Source of the DNA: Planktotalea frisia
GTDB taxonomy: Bacteria > Pseudomonadota > Alphaproteobacteria > Rhodobacterales > Rhodobacteraceae
Direction: 5' to 3'
Length of the DNA: 57,478 bases
NCBI RefSeq assembly: GCF_001890925.1
Contig: NZ_MLCB01000057.1
Coordinates: 1 to 57,478, forward strand
Shown: positions 52,545-57,478 of the stretch, one piece after another
How positions within the stretch are numbered: the first letter of the stretch is position 1
Layout of the letters: every line of letters begins with the position of its first letter
Notes under the pieces: model-generated
The model's database searches: none
What the model was told of the DNA's origin: nothing
Seen by the model: the letters and a program-made list of their open reading frames with translations, nothing else
Made by a program: the position numbers and the translations under genes

Positions 52545-53141
52545 ATGCTTCGCACCCTACTTTCTGCCGCAGCAGCGGTCATGATGACCCTAACGATGGC
52601 ATCCGCTCAAGAGAGCGAAATCCCCGACATGATCCAAGGCGACGCGGACGCAAAAGTCGAGATCATCGAATACGCATCCTACACTTGTCCACACTGTGCC
52701 TCTTTCCACGCGGGTCCGTACAAGGACCTCAAGAAAGACTATATCGAGACAGGTAAAGTGAAGTTCATCTATCGCGAAGTCTACTTTGATCGCTTCGGTC
52801 TCTGGGCGTCGATGATTGCGCGCTGCGCTGGGCCTGATCGCTTCTTTGGGATGACGGATTTGCTTTATAAAGAGCAGTCCTTGTGGTCACGTGCAGGCGA
52901 CCCAGCTGCGATTGTTGTAGAGCTGCGCAAGATTGGCCTGAAAGGTGGTCTTGATAACGACGCCCTTGATGCCTGCCTAGAGGATGCAGACAACGCGCAG
53001 GCGTTGGTCGCTTGGTATCAAGAGAACGCAGAGCGCGACAACATCCGCTCCACGCCGTCTTTCTTGATCAACGGTGAGCCATATTCCAACATGAATTACG
53101 CGGATTTCTCTGCGATCATTGACGAAAAACTGGCAGAATGA
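52545..53141 (+). CDS. DsbA-family thiol:disulfide oxidoreductase
   Basis: 198 residues, exported by an N-terminal signal peptide (cleavage near SAQ at residues 20-22). Thioredoxin-like active site CPHC at 48-51 in YASYTCPHCASFH and the cis-Pro in STPSFLING near 165. It introduces or exchanges disulfides in periplasmic proteins. GGAGAAGCC lies before the ATG. Eleven bases after dciA; its stop overlaps the start of the CoA-transferase gene (ATGA). Confidence 0.93.
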   Translation: MLRTLLSAAAAVMMTLTMASAQESEIPDMIQGDADAKVEIIEYASYTCPHCASFHAGPYKDLKKDYIETGKVKFIYREVYFDRFGLWASMIARCAGPDRFFGMTDLLYKEQSLWSRAGDPAAIVVELRKIGLKGGLDNDALDACLEDADNAQALVAWYQENAERDNIRSTPSFLINGEPYSNMNYADFSAIIDEKLAE

Positions 53142-54253
53142 GCGCGCCGCTGCAAGGTCTGAAAGTCGTGGAACTGGCGCGTATCTTGGCGGGCCCCTGG
53201 GCTGGCCAAACACTTTCAGATCTTGGGGCAGACGTCGTCAAAGTCGAAGCCCCAGCGGGCGATGATACCCGTCGCTGGGGCCCTCCGTTCATAGAACGAG
53301 AGGGTGACACATCCGCCGCTTATTTCCACGCGTGTAATCGCGGTAAGAAATCGGTGACAATCGATTTTCGCAACGCCGACGGGCAAGCGCAGTTAAAGGC
53401 GCTTATCGCAGATGCGGATATTCTGATCGAGAACTTCAAAGCCGGTGGTTTGGCGAAATACGGCCTCGACTATGCGTCGCTCAAGGAAGAATTTCCTGAA
53501 CTGATCTACTGCTCGATCACGGGCTTCGGTCAGACGGGCCCATATGCGCATCGCGCAGGGTATGACTTTATCATCCAAGGCATGTCAGGCTTGATGTCCA
53601 TCACTGGCGAACCCGGTGGTCAGCCGCAAAAGTCGGGCGTTGCGATTACGGATATCTTTACGGGCGTCTATGCCGTGTCTGGTATTTTGGCAGCTGTGCA
53701 TCAACGTCACACGACGGGCAAAGGCCAGCACATCGACATGGCGCTGTTGGATGTGGCGGTGGCCGTAACCGCGAACCAAGCGATGAACTATCTCGCGACA
53801 GGTGACGCGCCCGGCATGATGGGCAACGCGCATATGAATTTGACGCCCTATCAGGTGTTTGATTGCAGTGACGGCCACATCATCATCGCGACCGGCAATG
53901 ATCCGCAGTACCAGCGGTTATGTTTGTTGCTAGGTGTTGAGGAGATGGGTTTTGAAGCACGTTTTGCAACCAACGCAGATCGCATCGCAAATCGTGATGA
54001 GATGACGCGTCTTTTGACAGATCAAACCTTGCAGATGTCCAAGATCGAACTGCTCGCAGCTTGTGAAGCGCATGGTGTGCCCGCAGGTCCGATCAACGAT
54101 ATGGGTGAGATGCTGGCTGATCCCCAGATCAAAGCGCGCGGTATGCAGATCGAGCTTGATGGCATCGCAGGTGTGCGCGCGCCTTATGTGTTTTCGGATG
54201 CAGAGCTTGCGCTGGATCGGCCGTCGCCCAAGCTTGGTGAAGACAATACCTAA
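53138..54253 (+). CDS. Family III CoA-transferase (CaiB/BaiF)
   Basis: 371 residues. N-terminal VVELARILAGPWAGQTLSDL and VKVEAPAGDDTRRWGPPF with the family's CoA-binding features, and the catalytic Asp in HIDMALLD near residue 200. It transfers CoA between carboxylic acids or decarboxylates via acyl-CoA. Substrate unknown; relatives act on formate/oxalate, carnitine, bile acids and mesaconate. It overlaps the DsbA gene by ATGA, an accidental-looking partner. A copy of the 3'-end repeat starts 11 bases after its stop. Confidence 0.9.
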   Translation: MSAPLQGLKVVELARILAGPWAGQTLSDLGADVVKVEAPAGDDTRRWGPPFIEREGDTSAAYFHACNRGKKSVTIDFRNADGQAQLKALIADADILIENFKAGGLAKYGLDYASLKEEFPELIYCSITGFGQTGPYAHRAGYDFIIQGMSGLMSITGEPGGQPQKSGVAITDIFTGVYAVSGILAAVHQRHTTGKGQHIDMALLDVAVAVTANQAMNYLATGDAPGMMGNAHMNLTPYQVFDCSDGHIIIATGNDPQYQRLCLLLGVEEMGFEARFATNADRIANRDEMTRLLTDQTLQMSKIELLAACEAHGVPAGPINDMGEMLADPQIKARGMQIELDGIAGVRAPYVFSDAELALDRPSPKLGEDNT

Positions 54254-54264
54254 TTGATGTATTT

Positions 54265-54343
54265 CGAATTGCTAAAGCAATCCGACCAACTGGTGGAGTT
54301 TCACTCCCCCAGACCCCCACAGGATATTTGGAAAGAGAGGAAG
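54265..54343 (+). repeat. Dispersed 3'-end repeat, copy B
   Basis: Cgaattgctaaagcaatccg (54265-54284) corresponds to the first hairpin of copy A; ctggtggagtttcactcccc follows as the second, then cagacccccacaggatattt and ggaaagagaggaag. It begins 11 bases after the CoA-transferase stop, in the same sense. Confidence 0.8.
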
Positions 54344-54415
54344 CGTAGAGTGGCGCTTGCTGATGCATCAATTCTCTGACACTCAGTTCAGGACGTCTGA
54401 AAAAGTGAGAATGCG

Positions 54416-55585
54416 ATGAGAGCGGGTCTATTCCTTTTGAGTTTGGCCTATGTGCTAAGTCAGTTCTACCGTGCTTTTCTGGCAGTCATGACGGATGTTT
54501 TAGGGGCTGACCTAGGCGCAGCGCCGGACGATTTGGCCATGGCATCGGGGCTTTGGTTTCTTTCATTCGCGGCCATGCAAATCCCTGTTGGCTGGGCGCT
54601 TGATACGCTTGGACCTCGGCGGACAGCGTCTTGGCTTTTGCTTTTTGGTGGTGCCGGAGGTGCGTTTGTTTTTGCAATGGCGAATACGCCGCTTCATCTA
54701 AATATCGCTATGCTACTGATTGGGGTCGGTTGTGCACCCGTGTTGATGGCGAGCTTTTTCGTTTTTGCACGGGTCTACTCAGCGGCGATGTTTGCCACAC
54801 TTGCCTCTGTGATGATTGGCGTTGGATCTTTGGGCAATCTTGCGGGCTCTGTGCCGCTCGCGCTCGCGGTTGATGCGTTTGGATGGCGCGAAACGGTGAT
54901 GGTTTTGGCTGTTATTACGGGTTTGATCGCCATTGGATTGTTCTTTGCGATCAAAGATCCTGAGAGGGTCGAGAGTGATGCGGGTGGCTCTGTTCTGACG
55001 CTTCTGAAGATGCCTGCGCTGTGGTTGATCATTCCGCTGATGTTTGTTGCTTATGCGCCAACAGGGGCGATCCGAGGTTTGTGGATCGGGCCGTATGTCA
55101 CTGAGGTGTTCGGTGGCAATGCTGGCACCGCGTCGCTTATCATGGCGAGCGCGATGATCGCGGGGACGCTGTGTTATGGGCCTTTGGATCGTTTGCTGGG
55201 GACGCGCAAATGGGCGATCTTTGGGGGCAATAGTTTTGGCGCTCTGACTTGCCTCGCATTGGGGTTAGGTCTTGCGAGCGGCTATTGGGAGGCTGTCTTA
55301 CTCTTTAGTCTTGTTGGCTTCTTTGGCATGTCTTTCCCTTTGATGATGGCGCATGGGCGTGCGTTCGTGCCGGCGCATCTGGCGGGGCGGGGGGTGACGT
55401 TGATGAACCTCTTTGGAATTGGCGGTGTTGGGCTGGTGCAGATGATCTCTGGCCGCATGCATGCCAGCCTATCAACGGATACGCTAAGCCCGGCTGACCC
55501 CTATCATGCGATCTTTTTGCTCTATGGGGGATTGCTGGTTTTCGGCCTTGCGATCTATGCTTTTTGCGAAGACAGGCTCGATTAA
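54416..55585 (+). CDS. MFS transporter
   Basis: 389 residues with 12 predicted membrane helices. The cytoplasmic loop between helices 2 and 3 has DTLGPRRTASW, a variant of the MFS signature, and a second such motif DRLLGTRKWA lies near the mid-point. A single-gene unit between the repeat and asd, so there is no context to name a substrate; the pattern resembles putative exporters and anion:H+ family members. Weak ribosome site (GAG). Confidence 0.88.
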   Translation: MRAGLFLLSLAYVLSQFYRAFLAVMTDVLGADLGAAPDDLAMASGLWFLSFAAMQIPVGWALDTLGPRRTASWLLLFGGAGGAFVFAMANTPLHLNIAMLLIGVGCAPVLMASFFVFARVYSAAMFATLASVMIGVGSLGNLAGSVPLALAVDAFGWRETVMVLAVITGLIAIGLFFAIKDPERVESDAGGSVLTLLKMPALWLIIPLMFVAYAPTGAIRGLWIGPYVTEVFGGNAGTASLIMASAMIAGTLCYGPLDRLLGTRKWAIFGGNSFGALTCLALGLGLASGYWEAVLLFSLVGFFGMSFPLMMAHGRAFVPAHLAGRGVTLMNLFGIGGVGLVQMISGRMHASLSTDTLSPADPYHAIFLLYGGLLVFGLAIYAFCEDRLD

Positions 55586-55699
55586 GTCACAAACGCTCTA
55601 TCGCAGTGCGCGCCCCCCTTTTCCAATGCTCAAGATAGGCGTATAGCAGCCGCGTTGATGTGCGCCCGCACGTCTTCAAACCCGTAAAGGAGTAACCCG

Positions 55700-56722
55700 A
55701 TGGGGTATAAAGTCGTCGTCGTTGGCGCCACCGGTAATGTGGGCCGTGAAATGTTGAACATCCTGGATGAGCGCAAGTTCCCAGTGGATGAGCTGGCCGT
55801 ATTGGCGAGCCGTAAATCCATGGGTACGGAAGTCAGCTTTGGTGAAAAAACGTTGAAGACGAAAGACTTGGACACGTTCGACTTCACGGGGTGGGACATT
55901 GCGCTCTTCGCTGTTGGCTCTGACGCCACCAAGAAGTACGCGCCTGTGGCCGCAAAATCCGGTTGCGTTGTGATCGATAACTCGTCGCTTTATCGCTATG
56001 ATCCGGATGTTCCATTGATCGTGCCAGAGGTGAATCCAGAGGCGATCCATGGGTATTCCAAGAAAAATATCATTGCGAATCCTAACTGCTCGACTGCGCA
56101 GATGGTTGTGGCACTGAAGCCTTTGCATGACCGCGCGCGCATCAAGCGTGTTGTCGTCAGCACGTATCAGTCCGTTTCTGGTGCAGGCAAAGGCGGCGCT
56201 GACGAGTTGTGGGATCAGACCAAGTCGATCTACAACCCGACCGACGACAAGCCGCCGAAAACCTTCACCAAGCAGATCGCGTTTAATGTGATCCCGCATA
56301 TCGATGTGTTCCTCGATAGTGGTGAAACCAAAGAAGAATGGAAGATGGTCGCGGAAACGAAGAAGATCGTCGATCCGAAAATTAAGGTTACAGCGACCTG
56401 TGTGCGTGTGCCTGTGTTCGTGGGTCACTCTGAATCGATCAACATCGAGTTCGAGGATTTCCTCGACGAAGATGAGGCCCGCGACATCCTGCGCGAAGCC
56501 CCCGGTGTCATGGTGATCGACAAGCGCGAGGATGGTGGCTACGTCACGCCCGTTGAGTGCGTTGGCGACTATGCGACGTTTATTTCGCGTATCCGTCAGG
56601 ACAGCACGATTGATAACGGAATTAACCTGTGGTGCGTGTCCGATAACCTGCGCAAAGGTGCTGCTTTGAACGCTGTGCAGATCGCAGAGACGCTTGGCAA
56701 TCGTGTGCTGAAAAAAGGCTAA
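55700..56722 (+). CDS. asd: Aspartate-semialdehyde dehydrogenase
   Basis: 340 residues. Converts aspartyl phosphate to aspartate semialdehyde with NADPH for Lys, Met, Thr and diaminopimelate synthesis. N-terminal NADP motif VVVGATGNVGREML, catalytic Cys130 in NPNCSTAQ, and the substrate Arg/His region VPVFVGHSESINIEFE near 240. AAAGGAGT upstream of the ATG is a strong ribosome site. Monocistronic, closed by a terminator. Confidence 0.96.
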   Translation: MGYKVVVVGATGNVGREMLNILDERKFPVDELAVLASRKSMGTEVSFGEKTLKTKDLDTFDFTGWDIALFAVGSDATKKYAPVAAKSGCVVIDNSSLYRYDPDVPLIVPEVNPEAIHGYSKKNIIANPNCSTAQMVVALKPLHDRARIKRVVVSTYQSVSGAGKGGADELWDQTKSIYNPTDDKPPKTFTKQIAFNVIPHIDVFLDSGETKEEWKMVAETKKIVDPKIKVTATCVRVPVFVGHSESINIEFEDFLDEDEARDILREAPGVMVIDKREDGGYVTPVECVGDYATFISRIRQDSTIDNGINLWCVSDNLRKGAALNAVQIAETLGNRVLKKG

Positions 56723-56745
56723 ACGCTTGTCATCGAGTTTGGTTA

Positions 56746-56770
56746 CCCCGTCCCTTTGGGCGGGGTTTTT
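56746..56770 (+). terminator. Rho-independent terminator of asd
   Basis: Ccccgtccc and gggcgggg pair (with one bulged T), three-base loop, followed by TTTTT. It sits 24 bases after the asd stop codon. Confidence 0.9.
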
Positions 56771-56849
56771 CATTTGAGGGATGTGTTATTGCATAACATA
56801 GGTGTCGGATTGCAAGGTTGGGGCGAGCTTTAACTCCAAGGATTCCCTT

Positions 56850-57365
56850 ATGCGCGTCGTTCTCATTCTTTTGCTTTCATTCACAGTGTCTGGCTGCGCC
56901 ACGCTCTCGAAAGAAGAGTGCCTCACAGGAAATTGGGAAGAAATCGGTTTCCGAGATGGCACCAACGGGCGTACCAGCGATTATCTGCAAAGCCATGCAA
57001 AGGCTTGTGAAAAAAGCGATGTGCGTCCTGTGCAAAGCCTTTGGGAAAAGGGCCGTCAACGTGGCCTGCCTGCGTACTGCGTCCCTGCGAAAGCCTATTC
57101 AGAGGGGAAAAAGGGCAATGAGTTGCGTCCTGTGTGCCCTGCCACGCAAACCCAATCGCTACGGGCTGCCAATGAGAAAGGCTTGGAGTATCGCGCATTC
57201 AACGAAGAGATTACTCAAGCGCAGTACCGCATCGATGAGATAGAGCGCAGCTTGATCGCAGAAGAGAGCAGGGAGAAACGTGCGCTTCTTGTGCAAGAAC
57301 GTCGGGCACTTTCGCGCAATATACGTTTGCTGGAATTACAGCGTTCGTTCGTTTCTTCGCTCTAG
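56850..57365 (+). CDS. Predicted lipoprotein, DUF2799-like
   Basis: 171 residues. A short signal peptide ends in lipobox VSGC (Cys about residue 16), so the protein is lipid-anchored in the envelope. The mature part shows GNWEEIGFRDGTNGR and HAKACEKSDVRPVQSLWEKGR, then GLPAYCVPAKAY, characteristic of the DUF2799 family, followed by an alpha-helical C-terminus rich in Glu and Arg that could form a coiled coil. AAGGA lies before the ATG. Function unknown. The remaining 113 bases of the window contain no gene I can support. Confidence 0.8.
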   Translation: MRVVLILLLSFTVSGCATLSKEECLTGNWEEIGFRDGTNGRTSDYLQSHAKACEKSDVRPVQSLWEKGRQRGLPAYCVPAKAYSEGKKGNELRPVCPATQTQSLRAANEKGLEYRAFNEEITQAQYRIDEIERSLIAEESREKRALLVQERRALSRNIRLLELQRSFVSSL

Positions 57366-57478
57366 GTTTGCTCTATCAGGTTCATCTCGGGCTGTTGTCT
57401 GAAATGGCCGGTGACCTGCCCCCCTAGGCTCCCTCATTCATAACGAGAGTTTGCGGGTTTGGATTTCATATTCTTTAT

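Overview
The window looks like one contiguous chromosomal stretch from an alphaproteobacterium of the Roseobacter group (Rhodobacteraceae). The pointers are a CcrM-type GANTC methyltransferase next to rnhB, a mutY / DUF721 (DciA) / DsbA neighbourhood, three TRAP or ABC uptake operons of roseobacter style, a sorbitol/mannitol operon laid out much like that of Rhodobacter sphaeroides, and an organosulfonate (dihydroxypropanesulfonate, DHPS) cluster typical of marine roseobacters. Coding density is high and no gene-free stretch exceeds 300 bases. I see no tRNA, rRNA, CRISPR array, phage or insertion sequence. The assignment to a lineage is inference from gene content.

Layout. 0.2-2.7 kb: an unrecognised protein, a membrane-anchored AraC-type regulator and an SDR dehydrogenase. 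2.8-10.7 kb: a same-strand run of GMC oxidoreductase, TAXI-type TRAP binding protein, fused TRAP permease, sulfatase and cytochrome P450, which together suggest uptake, desulfation and oxidation of an unidentified sulfate ester. 10.7-18.1 kb (minus strand): a polyol operon with binding protein, two permeases, SmoS-like sorbitol dehydrogenase, AraC regulator, mannitol dehydrogenase and ATPase. 18.3-21.1 kb: a response regulator, CHASE-domain histidine kinase and second response regulator, with a consensus CtrA box upstream. 21.3-28.2 kb: glutathione-dependent formaldehyde dehydrogenase and a RidA protein, divergent from an HpsN / SDR / zinc dehydrogenase / sulfopyruvate decarboxylase (two subunits) / flavin hydroxyacid dehydrogenase operon that can be read as a route from DHPS through sulfolactate and sulfopyruvate to sulfoacetaldehyde. 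28.3-34.8 kb: lipoprotein, GyrI-like protein, unknown membrane protein, ccrM, rnhB, a histidine-rich exported protein, and a small exported protein with an unusual membrane protein carrying a C-terminal winged-helix-like domain. 34.8-37.1 kb: acyl-CoA dehydrogenase and thiolase. 37.2-42.2 kb: AraC regulator, dimethylglycine-dehydrogenase-like flavoprotein and an MttB-family methyltransferase. 42.3-48.8 kb: Gly-rich exported protein, IclR regulator, DctPQM TRAP transporter and a divergent second GMC oxidoreductase. 48.8-57.4 kb: PhnD-like protein, AlkB-family monooxygenase overlapping mutY, DUF721/DciA, DsbA, CoA-transferase, MFS transporter, asd and a DUF2799-like lipoprotein.

Recurring patterns that the genes alone do not explain: each of the three solute-binding-protein genes is followed by a terminator-like hairpin before its permease genes; a roughly 75-80 bp repeat lies just after the stop codon of three unrelated genes, always in the sense of the gene; and several divergent promoters hold clear palindromes (a LacI-type operator before hpsN, a perfect 15-bp palindrome at 33.2 kb, a long inverted repeat in the polyol promoter). 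The strongest candidates for undescribed biology are the sulfatase/P450/TAXI-TRAP cluster and the membrane-anchored winged-helix protein.
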